From assembly GCF_036880405.1 (NCBI RefSeq), contig NZ_JBAJJM010000001.1, positions 186,001 through 250,000 of the forward strand: a DNA stretch of 64,000 bases. The letters are read 5' to 3'. The stretch comes from Mannheimia indoligenes. Lineage in GTDB: Bacteria > Pseudomonadota > Gammaproteobacteria > Enterobacterales > Pasteurellaceae. The notes under the pieces are model-generated. The model did not search any database and was not told the origin of the DNA. It saw nothing but the letters and a program-made list of their open reading frames with translations. Shown here piece after piece: positions 53,414-61,459 of the stretch. Within the stretch, counting starts at the first letter, position 1. Every line of letters begins with the position of its first letter. The position numbers were made by a program, and so were the translations under genes.

Positions 53414-54045
53414 TGAATACCTCAAAAATCACGTTAAAATATGCCTTAATTTTAGGCTTGATTGCGTTGTTAAGTACCGCAGTTTCCACCGGTGTGTATC
53501 TGCTTACTAAAGGCAGAATTGACGATGTAACGGCAATGCAGCAACGTAAATTATTAGAAGAAGTTGTGCCGAGAAGCCTTTTTGACAATGATGTATTAGG
53601 CAGTTGTAAACTGCTTCAGCTTGAAAATGCTCCTTATCTGAACCGCATTTATATTGCAAAAAAATCGGAAAAAACGACCGCTTACTTAATTCAAAGTACA
53701 GCTCCGGACGGTTATTCAGGCAATATCGTATTATTAATGGGAATAGAGCCAAATGGTAATCTGTTAGGTGTACGCACGCTAGAACATAAAGAAACGCCGG
53801 GCTTGGGTGATAAAATTGAAACTCGTGTGTCAGACTGGATTTTATCTTTCACTAATAAACATTTTAGCTTAGAAAATGAAGCCGAATGGAATGTGAAAAA
53901 AGATGGCGGACAATTTGACCAATTCACTGGTGCGACCATTACGCCTCGTGCAGTAGTGAATAATATCCGCCAAAGTGCAAAATGGGCTCTCACAGAGCTT
54001 GCACAAAATCCGCAAATGATCGACCAATTTAAAGATTGTAAATAG
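53413..54045 (+). CDS. rsxG: Rsx/Rnf complex FMN-binding subunit G
   Basis: 210 residues: one N-terminal membrane helix (YALILGLIALLSTAVSTGVYLL) and a periplasmic FMN-binding domain with the flavinylation motif FTGATITPRAV (acceptor threonine about residue 175), modified by ApbE. GIEPNGNLLGVRTLEHKETPGLGD is the other family signature. Translationally coupled to rsxD. Confidence 0.95.
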   Translation: MNTSKITLKYALILGLIALLSTAVSTGVYLLTKGRIDDVTAMQQRKLLEEVVPRSLFDNDVLGSCKLLQLENAPYLNRIYIAKKSEKTTAYLIQSTAPDGYSGNIVLLMGIEPNGNLLGVRTLEHKETPGLGDKIETRVSDWILSFTNKHFSLENEAEWNVKKDGGQFDQFTGATITPRAVVNNIRQSAKWALTELAQNPQMIDQFKDCK

Positions 54046-54053
54046 GGTATAAA

Positions 54054-54737
54054 ATGGAAAGAGAAAACCAAATCCCTGTAACCAATATTGAGATAGAGCC
54101 CAAACAGGTGGCTGTTTGGCGAGATCTGTTTACCGATGGTGTATGGAAAAATAACGGTGCGTTAGTTCAATTATTGGGGCTTTGCCCGTTGCTGGCGGTT
54201 TCAAACAGCGTAACCAATGCGTTAGGTTTAGGCTTAGCGACAATGTTTGTGCTGATTTTTACCAATGTAACCGTCTCGCTTTTCCGTAAAATTACGCCGC
54301 ACGATATCCGCATTCCGGTTTATGTGATGATTATCGCAACCGTTGTAACGGCAGTACAGCTTCTAATGAATGCCTTTGCATTCCCTGTGTATCAATCGCT
54401 AGGTATTTTTATTCCGTTGATTGTTACCAACTGTATTGTTATCGGGCGAGCAGAAGCCTATGCTTCGAAAAATGAAGTAAAATTCTCCGCCTTTGATGGT
54501 TTTTCAATGGGGTTAGGTATGACCTTAAGCCTTGTGGTGCTGGGGGCATTGCGTGAGATTATCGGTAATGGAACGCTTTTCTACGGTTTAGATTTATTAC
54601 TCGGCAACTGGGCAAAAGCACTCTATATTGATGTATTACATATTGATTCAGGATTGTTACTTGCGATTTTACCGCCGGGAGCCTTTATTGGGCTTGGGGT
54701 GATATTGGCGGTGAAGAATATTATTGATAAGAAGTGA
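54054..54737 (+). CDS. rsxE: Rsx/Rnf complex subunit E
   Basis: 227-residue six-helix membrane subunit paralogous to RsxA: NNGALVQLLGLCPLLAVSNSVTNALGLGLATM and LIVTNCIVIGRAEAYASKN hold the matching cysteines. Starts 8 bases after rsxG. nth, which closes this operon in many gammaproteobacteria, is missing; a hairpin follows instead. Confidence 0.95.
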   Translation: MERENQIPVTNIEIEPKQVAVWRDLFTDGVWKNNGALVQLLGLCPLLAVSNSVTNALGLGLATMFVLIFTNVTVSLFRKITPHDIRIPVYVMIIATVVTAVQLLMNAFAFPVYQSLGIFIPLIVTNCIVIGRAEAYASKNEVKFSAFDGFSMGLGMTLSLVVLGALREIIGNGTLFYGLDLLLGNWAKALYIDVLHIDSGLLLAILPPGAFIGLGVILAVKNIIDKK

Positions 54738-54779
54738 TTGTATTACTTTCTTTGACAGTAACATTATGGAGATCTAAGA

Positions 54780-54806
54780 CCCCTCTTTGCTAAAGAGGGG
54801 AATTTA
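54780..54806 (+). terminator. Hairpin after the rsx operon
   Basis: CCCCTCTTT/AAAGAGGGG stem with a GCT loop, followed by AATTTATC. A strong stem with a modest U tract. Confidence 0.7.
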
Positions 54807-54864
54807 TCTAGCGTTATTCATCTCTGTTGATAAAGAAAGTAGCAATAATATTGAGGAATACAGA

Positions 54865-55815
54865 ATGACAAGAATTACCGCTCAAGACGGTTACACTCAC
54901 AAATTCCTATGGTCTTTTCTCCACCCAAAGTATTGGGGGGTGTGGTTAGGCGTATTGGGACTTGTGATTTTGGCGTATGTGCCGGCAGGAATAAGAGATA
55001 AATTTTCTGCTTTTGTGGGAAGAACTGCCTATAAATATCTCAAAAAGAAAAATAAAAAAGGCTATCATCGGGCAAAAGTAAACTTACGCTATTGCTTTCC
55101 GCAGTGGAGTGAGCAAAAACGGGAAGATGTAGTTGAAAAAATGTTTATCACAGTGGCTCAAACAATGTTAGCGATTGGTGAAACGGCTATTCGCCCTGTT
55201 GCTTATTTGCAAAAACGTTGTGAATTTACAGGCTTTGAACACGTAGTAAAAGCCAAAGAGAGCGGTAAAAACGTGATAATGCTTGTGCCACATACTTGGT
55301 CTATTGATATGGCGGGCGTGGCAATGTTCTCGTTAGGTTATCCGATGACCTCAATGTACAATCCACACCGCAATGCGTTAGTCGATTGGCTATGGAACAT
55401 TACCCGAGAGCGTTTAGGTGGAAGAATGCATACTCGGCAAAATGGTATTAAAGCCTTTTTAGCGGATGTACGCAAAGGCGATGTCGGTTATTTCCTTCCG
55501 GATGAAGATTTTGGTGAAGAATTAAGTGTGTACGCAGATTTCTTCGCAACTGAAAAAGCCACTCTTCCCGGTTTAAATAAAATGGCGAGAGTAGCTAACG
55601 CGGAAGTGATTCCAATGTTCTCAATCTATAATGCCGAAAAAGCAAAATATGAAATGGAAATTTTACCACCACTTGAATTTTCAGGCGATCCTGTTCAATC
55701 TGCCCGAGAAATGAACCGAGTGATTGAATATTTTGTAGAGAAGAACCCGGAGCAATATGTTTGGATTTTACGTTTGCTCAAAACCAGACGAAATGGGGAA
55801 GATATTTATAGATAA
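54865..55815 (+). CDS. lpxM: Kdo2-lipid A late acyltransferase LpxM (MsbB)
   Basis: 316 residues. Adds the last secondary acyl chain to lipid A at the inner membrane. The start region FLHPKYWGVWLGVLGLVILAYVP is the single membrane anchor; the catalytic HX4D motif is HTWSID; NPHRNALVDWLWNITRERLGGRMHTRQNGIKAFL and the terminal YVWILRLLKTRR favour LpxM over LpxL. The ATG at 54865 has TTGAGGAA before it; the frame upstream covers the rsx terminator and is excluded. Confidence 0.92.
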   Translation: MTRITAQDGYTHKFLWSFLHPKYWGVWLGVLGLVILAYVPAGIRDKFSAFVGRTAYKYLKKKNKKGYHRAKVNLRYCFPQWSEQKREDVVEKMFITVAQTMLAIGETAIRPVAYLQKRCEFTGFEHVVKAKESGKNVIMLVPHTWSIDMAGVAMFSLGYPMTSMYNPHRNALVDWLWNITRERLGGRMHTRQNGIKAFLADVRKGDVGYFLPDEDFGEELSVYADFFATEKATLPGLNKMARVANAEVIPMFSIYNAEKAKYEMEILPPLEFSGDPVQSAREMNRVIEYFVEKNPEQYVWILRLLKTRRNGEDIYR

Positions 55816-55818
55816 TGT

Positions 55819-55846
55819 AAAGGCGGAAATTTATCCGCCTTTGTTC
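55819..55846 (+). terminator. Terminator after lpxM
   Basis: AAAGGCGGA/TCCGCCTTT stem with loop AATTTA, followed by GTTC. Confidence 0.7.
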
Positions 55847-55865
55847 TATTTAAGAAATTATTTAA

Positions 55866-55908
55866 TTTACACCTTGTTGCTTATTAGATAAAATCATCAT
55901 AAATGATT
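55866..55908 (+). promoter_or_regulatory. Promoter and operator-like palindrome of the toxin-antitoxin pair
   Basis: -35 TTTACA (55866-55871), 17-base spacer, -10 TAAAAT (55889-55894). The -10 overlaps an inverted repeat AATCAT-CATAA-ATGATT (55892-55908). This is the usual layout for autorepression by an antitoxin or complex; the binding protein is inferred. Confidence 0.6.
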
Positions 55909-55923
55909 ATTTTTGAGGTTGCT

Positions 55924-56295
55924 ATGGTAGAAATGAATGAGGAAGTAAAGCCTAATTTTACAGTACATATTTTAGCTCAAACGAAAAAAGCAATCTCTAA
56001 AATGCCTTTATCATTACAAGAGAAAATCTATTTTGATTTAGATGATCTTGCAGTTTATGGCAATGACTTGCAAGAGCCTAAAGTACGGGATTTAGGTGAT
56101 AGTCTTAAGGAGTTAAGAACTTCTGCTAAAGATGGTATTGCTCGCAGTTTCTTCTTTTTTCATATTGGTAAGCAGATTTATGTAATTCACGCTATACAAA
56201 AGAAAACGCAGAAGACTCCAAAACAAGATTTACATCTAGCCAAAGAAAGAATGCGGCAAGTTAAATTACAGCTTGCTCAGCAAAATAAGGAGTAA
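55924..56295 (+). CDS. RelE/HigB-like toxin (phage Gp49-like family)
   Basis: 123-residue basic protein. The core KVRDLGDSLKELRTSAKDGIARSFFFFHIGKQIYVIHAIQKKTQKTPKQDLHLAKERM is the RelE/ParE-fold pattern of the PF05973-type toxins, which cleave ribosome-bound mRNA. Conserved R (GIARSFFFF) and K (KKTQKTP) positions fit. The ATG at 55924 has TGAGG upstream; seven further in-frame residues before it are less likely. The antitoxin gene follows after 3 bases, so this is toxin-first order. Confidence 0.85.
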   Translation: MVEMNEEVKPNFTVHILAQTKKAISKMPLSLQEKIYFDLDDLAVYGNDLQEPKVRDLGDSLKELRTSAKDGIARSFFFFHIGKQIYVIHAIQKKTQKTPKQDLHLAKERMRQVKLQLAQQNKE

Positions 56296-56298
56296 CTA

Positions 56299-56601
56299 AT
56301 GGAAAATGAAAAATTAGAGTTTGTGTCTTTAGATGAATTTAAACAGGAGTTACTGGAGCAAGATCCAAGTTTTATAGAGCGTTTAAAAGTGCATAAATTG
56401 CAACAAGCGATGATTCAACAACTAAAACAAGATCGTATTTCTCAAAAACTTTCTCAACAAGAGATTGCACAACGAACAGGTATTAAAACCCAAAATATCA
56501 GTCGTCTTGAAAGAGGTTTGGTTATTCCGAAAGCAGATACTCTAATAAAGTATGCTCAAGCTCTAGGTGGGTCATTCCAATATATTCCAAGCCGTAGCTA
56601 G
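56299..56601 (+). CDS. XRE-family antitoxin
   Basis: 100 residues. An N-terminal helical part (LEFVSLDEFKQELLEQDPSFIERL) is followed by a Cro/C1-type helix-turn-helix LSQQEIAQRTGIKTQNISRLERGLVIPKADTLIKYAQALGG. Partner of the preceding RelE-like toxin, expected to neutralise it and repress the shared promoter. Own ribosome site AAGGAG. A terminator follows directly. Confidence 0.86.
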   Translation: MENEKLEFVSLDEFKQELLEQDPSFIERLKVHKLQQAMIQQLKQDRISQKLSQQEIAQRTGIKTQNISRLERGLVIPKADTLIKYAQALGGSFQYIPSRS

Positions 56602-56603
56602 TG

Positions 56604-56632
56604 AAATGCCCTCCAGTTGAGGGCATTTTTTA
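56604..56632. terminator. Terminator after the toxin-antitoxin operon
   Basis: AAATGCCCTC/GAGGGCATTT stem with a CAGTT loop, followed by TTT. It lies between converging antitoxin and pepD genes. Confidence 0.85.
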
Positions 56633-56644
56633 ATATATCTTAGA

Positions 56645-58099
56645 TTATTTCTTTGGAGTTTGTGCCAAAATCTGTGTTAATAACTTCCAATACGTTTCCA
56701 CCGCCGGAATATGCACTTTTTCATCTGGTGAGTGGGCGTTGAGAATAGTTGGTCCAATCGACACAAAATCCATATTAGGATAGATTTTATTGATTAAACC
56801 GCATTCTAAACCTGCGTGAATAACTTTAATTTGAGATTCATAACCTAAAATATCATCATAAATCGCTTTGGTTAATGGGGTGATTTTTGAATCTGGATTT
56901 GGTTCCCAGCCCGGATAATTGCCGGAAAAATCAACCTCCGCTCCCACAAGGGTAGCTAATGAGCGAATTTTACTGCGAATATCGGCTTTGCCACCTTCAA
57001 TTAAAGAGCGAGCAAGAATAGTCGCTTTTACATCGCTCTCTTTGGTACTCAGCACGCCAATGCTTAATGAAGTTTCCACCACATTTTCCACAACATCGCT
57101 ATTACGCACCACACCATTTGGCAGAGCGTTAATGAAGTGAATTACACGTGCGGTACTTGCCGGGTCGAATGCTTGTTCAGGCACGTCAGCTTCTTCAATG
57201 AAAAATTGGAAGTTTGGCTCTGCAATTCTGAGCTCTGTTTTTAATTGCTCGGCAGTTTGGGTTAAACAAGCGGTCAATTTTTCCTTATTTTCTGCAGAAA
57301 CAATCAGTGTTGCGTGAGCTTCACGTGGAATAGCGTTACGCACAGAACCACCTTGAACAGCGGAAATTTGAAATTCCACTTCGTTGTAAGCTTCTTCCAA
57401 TATACGAGCAAAAACTTTAATCGCATTTGCTCGAGTTGTGTGGATATCACAACCTGAATGCCCGCCTTGTAAGCCTTTAAGCGTAAAGGTAAGAGTCGCA
57501 TCTTGCTGATGTGGCACTAAAAAAACGGGAAGCGTTATATTCACATTTTCGCCACCGGCACAGCCGATATAAATTTCACCATTTTCTTCGGTATCGGTAT
57601 TAATCATAATATCGGCAGTCAGCCAGTTCGGGCGTAAACCAATCGCCCCTTCCATTCCCGCTTCTTCCGTCATTGTGAGCAGCACTTCAATGGTTGGGTG
57701 GGCTAAATCATCACTATCTAACACCGCTAAGCACGAAGCTAAACCGATGCCGTTATCAGCCCCAAGTGTTGTACCTTTCGCTTTCACCCATTCACCGTCA
57801 ATATAAGGCTGGATTGGGTCTTTTTTGAAATCGTGAACTGTGCCGGCATTGGCTTGTGGCACCATATCTAAATGAGCTTGTAGGGCAATGACGGCACGAT
57901 CTTCCATTCCTGCCGTTGCAGGCTTACGGATTAACACGTTACCCGCTTCATCACGCTCTACAAAGAAATTTTTCGATTTTGCCCAATTTACAATAAATTC
58001 AGCCAATTCCTCTTCGTGATAAGAGGGGTGGGGAATAGCACACACTTTATCAAACCATTGCCAGAGCAGTTGAGGGGCGAGAGTTGAAATTTCAGACAT
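56645..58099 (-). CDS. pepD: Aminoacyl-histidine dipeptidase PepD
   Basis: 484-residue M20C zinc peptidase that hydrolyses Xaa-His dipeptides. Metal-binding segments ALQAHLDMVPQAN and TLGADNGIGLASCLAV, catalytic MTEEAGMEGAIGL, and the dimerisation domain in the middle (GLQGGHSGCDIHTTRANAIKV). AGGAG lies before the ATG. Followed by the toxin-antitoxin terminator. Confidence 0.96.
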   Translation of the reverse strand: MSEISTLAPQLLWQWFDKVCAIPHPSYHEEELAEFIVNWAKSKNFFVERDEAGNVLIRKPATAGMEDRAVIALQAHLDMVPQANAGTVHDFKKDPIQPYIDGEWVKAKGTTLGADNGIGLASCLAVLDSDDLAHPTIEVLLTMTEEAGMEGAIGLRPNWLTADIMINTDTEENGEIYIGCAGGENVNITLPVFLVPHQQDATLTFTLKGLQGGHSGCDIHTTRANAIKVFARILEEAYNEVEFQISAVQGGSVRNAIPREAHATLIVSAENKEKLTACLTQTAEQLKTELRIAEPNFQFFIEEADVPEQAFDPASTARVIHFINALPNGVVRNSDVVENVVETSLSIGVLSTKESDVKATILARSLIEGGKADIRSKIRSLATLVGAEVDFSGNYPGWEPNPDSKITPLTKAIYDDILGYESQIKVIHAGLECGLINKIYPNMDFVSIGPTILNAHSPDEKVHIPAVETYWKLLTQILAQTPKK

Positions 58100-58228
58100 A
58101 ATGAGCTCCTTTTGTAAAAAATTGAGAAAAAATCACCGCTTGTATTTAAGCTGGATAGCTATCTCTACCATTGTAGAATAATTTGAGATGAATTTAATAA
58201 AAAAATCTTAAAAAAGTGAAAAAAGTAC

Positions 58229-58259
58229 TTGATGACGAGTTGTTTTTTTTTTGTACAAT
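58229..58259 (+). promoter_or_regulatory. Promoter with a 10-T tract upstream of the surface lipoprotein (possible phase variation)
   Basis: -35-like TTGATG (58229-58234) and -10 TACAAT (58254-58259) are separated by 19 bases that include ten consecutive T (58243-58252). Loss of two T would give the optimal 17-base spacing. Slipped-strand changes in such spacer tracts switch surface genes in related bacteria. A small GTGTTT/AAACAC palindrome lies at the start of the transcript (58266-58278). Confidence 0.55.
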
Positions 58260-58313
58260 CTGCGTGTGTTTTAAACACAAAAATCATCTTTTATCTTACA
58301 AAAGGAACATTCT

Positions 58314-59948
58314 ATGTCTATCAAAAAAGTAACATTGGCAAGTTTGATTTTATTGAGTTTAACGGCTTGTAGTAGTGGCGGCTCCGGTGGCAACTCTAAC
58401 AATGCAACAAAACCGAATGCTAAACCGCAAACCACTCAACAACAAACCGATAAAGCCGTAGCTGAGAAGGCAGCGAAGGACAAGGCTGCTAAAGAAAAAG
58501 CAGCGAAAGAGAAAGCAGAAGCAGAGCGTTTAGCGGCAGAAAAAGCGGCGAAAGAGAAAGCGGAAGCGGAACGTCTAGCAGCCGAAAAAGCAGCAAAAGA
58601 AAAAGCGGAAGCAGAGCGTTTAGCGGCAGAAAAAGCAGCGAAAGAGAAAGCCGAAGCAGAGCGTTTAGAAGCCGAAAAAGCAGCAATAGAAAAAGCGGCG
58701 AAAGAGGAAGCGGAACGTTTAGCAGCAGAAAAAGAAGCGAAAGAGAAAACGGAAATTGAGCGATTAAAAGCACTTGCAATTAAGGCTGGATATTCTGATT
58801 CAGAAGCAGAGAGTTTTGCTAAGGATAATTTAAATGGGGAGCCAAATAATTACTTATCAAGTTTAGGTTGGGAAAAATATAACAAAGTACACAAAGCTGC
58901 ATTAAAAGCAGGCTTATCAGAGGAGCAAGCACAACAATTAGCTTCAGAATATAGTGCAGTAGATGCAGATATTACTAATGCAGATAAAGATATTTCAAGT
59001 CTGGTAACAGAAAAAGTAGCGAAAGAGAAAGCAGAAGCGGAACGTTTAGCAGTAGCAGCAGAAAAAGCAGCGAAAGAGAAAGCAGAAGCAGAGCGTTTAG
59101 CGGCAGAAAAAGCAGCGAAAGAGAAAGCGGAAGCAGAGCGTTTAGCGGCAGAAAAAGCGGCGAAAGAGAAAGCAGAAGCAGAACGTTTAGCAGCGGAAAA
59201 AGTTCGCTTTGATCAATTAGTTGAAATGGCAAAATCAGAAGGATTACCAGATTCAAAAGCTCAGATTTTTGCAAAAAATAATATAGAAAGTACTAGTGAT
59301 ATTGCAAAAGCAAATCTTGATGTAATGGTTATTGATAATGCTAAAGGTATTACTAGTGCAAATTGGCAGAATGGTTTGACAGAGTACAATAAATCATTCT
59401 CTCCAATTAATAGTTCTAGTACAAGCTGTAGTAATGGTGGATGCACAACTTACACCGAAAATACTGTAAATACATCGGGTTCATTACTTTATAACCAAAA
59501 ATATTCTGTGGTGGTTGGAAATTATTCCTCTAAAACAGGTACTATTAACGGTGGATTTGTATCTGAGAATTCTTTTAATCCTCGTGCTAAAGGTTTGAAA
59601 ACTAAAGTAGATGCTATCCCTACTGAGGGTAAGGCAACTTATTTAGGGCACGCCTTTGATGCCTACCATACTGGTAGTGAAGGGCAAGGAAAACTTAGCT
59701 ATAATGTCGATTTTGGTAAACGTATAGGGTCAGGTAAAGTAGATAGCTTAAGACACGAACCAAATGTTGTATTAGCAGAAGGAAAAATTTCTAAGGGTGG
59801 AATTAGTGGAAAAGCTTCCTCAAGCTTTGATTCAGATGGTTCTTATCGAATTGAATTCTTTGGACCAAATGCAGAAGAAATTGGTGGTAAAATGACATTA
59901 GGTAAAGATAATTACGGTCTTGCCGGCACTCGTGGCGATATCCAATAA
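58314..59948 (+). CDS. Repeat-rich surface lipoprotein with TbpB-like C-terminal barrel (putative Slam substrate)
   Basis: 544 residues. Signal peptide with lipobox LTAC (Cys19), then SSGGSGG. Coiled-coil array 1 at about 46-152 and array 2 at about 233-297 are built from a 15-residue unit (AEKAAKEKAEAERLA). Between and after them are three similar short helical motifs, for example KAGYSDSEAESFAKDN, KAGLSEEQAQQLASEY and SEGLPDSKAQIFAKNN. Residues about 439-544 look like the barrel of TbpB/fHbp-type surface lipoproteins: GHAFDAYHTG, ISKGGISGKASSSF and the hallmark FFGPNAEEIGG. A CSNGGC pair may form a disulfide. A Slam gene lies 84 bases downstream. Ligand unknown; surface export is inferred. 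Confidence 0.82.
   Translation: MSIKKVTLASLILLSLTACSSGGSGGNSNNATKPNAKPQTTQQQTDKAVAEKAAKDKAAKEKAAKEKAEAERLAAEKAAKEKAEAERLAAEKAAKEKAEAERLAAEKAAKEKAEAERLEAEKAAIEKAAKEEAERLAAEKEAKEKTEIERLKALAIKAGYSDSEAESFAKDNLNGEPNNYLSSLGWEKYNKVHKAALKAGLSEEQAQQLASEYSAVDADITNADKDISSLVTEKVAKEKAEAERLAVAAEKAAKEKAEAERLAAEKAAKEKAEAERLAAEKAAKEKAEAERLAAEKVRFDQLVEMAKSEGLPDSKAQIFAKNNIESTSDIAKANLDVMVIDNAKGITSANWQNGLTEYNKSFSPINSSSTSCSNGGCTTYTENTVNTSGSLLYNQKYSVVVGNYSSKTGTINGGFVSENSFNPRAKGLKTKVDAIPTEGKATYLGHAFDAYHTGSEGQGKLSYNVDFGKRIGSGKVDSLRHEPNVVLAEGKISKGGISGKASSSFDSDGSYRIEFFGPNAEEIGGKMTLGKDNYGLAGTRGDIQ
58449..58769 (+). repeat. First 45-bp coding repeat array of the lipoprotein
   Basis: Tandem 45-base units encoding AEKAAKEKAEAERLA, with the last units degenerate (AIEKAAKEEAERLAAEKEAKEKTEIERL). 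High DNA identity between units suggests copy-number change. Confidence 0.85.
59010..59204 (+). repeat. Second 45-bp coding repeat array of the lipoprotein
   Basis: Four units of the same 45-base repeat, with one two-residue insertion (LAVAAEK). Near identity to array 1 despite 240 intervening bases points to exchange between the arrays. Confidence 0.85.
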
Positions 59949-59966
59949 TAACCTTTTCTAATATCC

Positions 59967-59999
59967 AATGCCGTTTAACAACAAATTAAACGGCATTTA
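59967..59999 (+). terminator. Hairpin between lipoprotein and Slam genes
   Basis: AATGCCGTTTAA pairs with TTAAACGGCATT around a 7-base loop, followed by TAT rather than a long U tract. It may be a partial terminator giving more lipoprotein than translocon mRNA. Confidence 0.6.
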
Positions 60000-60032
60000 T
60001 ATTAACCGTATCTACCCATTTTCTTTATCTTT

Positions 60033-61442
60033 ATGAAAAAATATACCCTGTTATTTCCACTTTTCAGCCCTTTTGCTTTGGCAGAAACGGTAATTGAGCA
60101 CAACACCGACCCGATTTCGTTTGAACGTCATTCACAAGCGGTGAAATTTGAACAAAAATTTGCAAAAAAGCCACAAAAAACGACCGCTTACCAACCTGAA
60201 TATGCATTCAATCAGACTGTTGAACAGCAAATTAATCAAGCAATTTTGAGCCAAGATTGGGAAAATTTAGCACCGCTTTTAAGCCGCTATCAGCAAATGC
60301 TCAATGTTGATCCTTTACTTTGGCATTACGCCAAAGCGGCACTTGCCTATGCGAAAAAAGATCATCATTCAGCCATTTTTCACTACCGCCAATTACTCGC
60401 CAGAAATCCCAATTTGGTTTATCCACGTTTTGATTTAGCCTTAGTTTTGGCAGAAGATCAGCAATTTAGTGAGGCGGAGCGTGAATTTAGCCATATTCAA
60501 GCCAATTTACCGCCCGATTTAGGCAAAATTGCGGCGAATACTCAAATGCAAATTGCAGAAAATGAGCGTTGGCAGCCTGATTTTTATCTGCAATATACCC
60601 AAACCAATAATGTGAATAATGCGTCATCTTCGCCGATTGTGAACGTAAATGGGCGGATTTTCCGCAAAAATGAAGAAAATTTACCACAATCAGCCAAAGG
60701 CATTCGCTATGGCTTCGGGTTAAACAAATTGCAGAATTTGCGTGGTAATCATTTTGTAGGATTAGGGCTAAATTATAGTGGTATTTATTATTGGGATAAT
60801 CAAGATTACCGTGAGCAATCTCTTTCTATCTCGCCAAATTATAGTTACCGTACGGCTCGTTATCGTTTGAGCTTTTCGCCGTTTATTGAGCAGAATTGGT
60901 TGGGAAGTAGCCGTTATAATTACCAATTTGGAGCAACGGTAAGTGGTTTGCGTTATCTCAATTCGCAATGGTTGGTGTCGGGGAGTTTTACGCATTTACA
61001 AAAACGCTATTTTGATGAGCTAACCGCAAGTCGTTATAACAGTTATCAGCACCAAATCAGTGGTGGATTGCAGTGGCAAGCGGTCAAAAACTGGCGATTT
61101 TTTGCAAATTTAGACGGCAGTCGTGAAATCGCTCGTGAGAAAGCTCAAACGTCAAATAAGTGGTTAGCAAGAGTTGGGGCGGTTTATCAGGGCGAAAAAT
61201 GGGCAACTCAGGCAAGTTTAGGCTTTGGAAAACGCTATTTTGCCGATAAGCACTATTTATTTGGCTATAAACGGCAAGATAAGGAATATCAAGTTAATCT
61301 TGCGGTTTGGAATCGTACTTGGCATTGGCAAGGCATTGTGCCGAAGTTGAATTTCCGTTATCAAAAAATGGATAGTAATATTGCCGATTTTTACTCTCGA
61401 CAAAATAAAGAACTGTTTTTTACGTTAGAGAAGCTATTTTAG
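60033..61442 (+). CDS. Slam-type outer-membrane surface lipoprotein assembly modifier
   Basis: 469 residues. Signal peptide at about 1-18 (FALA cleavage), an N-terminal TPR region at about 70-175 (LLWHYAKAALAYAKKDHHSAIFHYRQLLARNPNLVYPRFDLALVLAEDQQFSEAEREF), then a C-terminal beta-barrel from about 185 to the end with alternating aromatic strands, ending in phenylalanine (LFFTLEKLF). The barrel start QPDFYLQYTQTNNVNNASS and length fit the Slam (DUF560) family, which moves lipoproteins such as TbpB to the cell surface. The gene follows its probable substrate gene. Uptake signals occur in its 5' coding region. Confidence 0.87.
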   Translation: MKKYTLLFPLFSPFALAETVIEHNTDPISFERHSQAVKFEQKFAKKPQKTTAYQPEYAFNQTVEQQINQAILSQDWENLAPLLSRYQQMLNVDPLLWHYAKAALAYAKKDHHSAIFHYRQLLARNPNLVYPRFDLALVLAEDQQFSEAEREFSHIQANLPPDLGKIAANTQMQIAENERWQPDFYLQYTQTNNVNNASSSPIVNVNGRIFRKNEENLPQSAKGIRYGFGLNKLQNLRGNHFVGLGLNYSGIYYWDNQDYREQSLSISPNYSYRTARYRLSFSPFIEQNWLGSSRYNYQFGATVSGLRYLNSQWLVSGSFTHLQKRYFDELTASRYNSYQHQISGGLQWQAVKNWRFFANLDGSREIAREKAQTSNKWLARVGAVYQGEKWATQASLGFGKRYFADKHYLFGYKRQDKEYQVNLAVWNRTWHWQGIVPKLNFRYQKMDSNIADFYSRQNKELFFTLEKLF

Positions 61443-61459
61443 TGCTGATTTTTTGCACT

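Noticed and set aside
58449..59204. CRISPR-like regular repeats
   Set aside because: 45-base units are contiguous, in frame and encode a coiled coil; there are no unique spacers and no cas genes.
58489..59274. Minus-strand Leu-rich open frames opposite the lipoprotein repeats
   Set aside because: The Leu/Ser/Phe composition is the reverse complement of the EKA repeats; not real membrane proteins.
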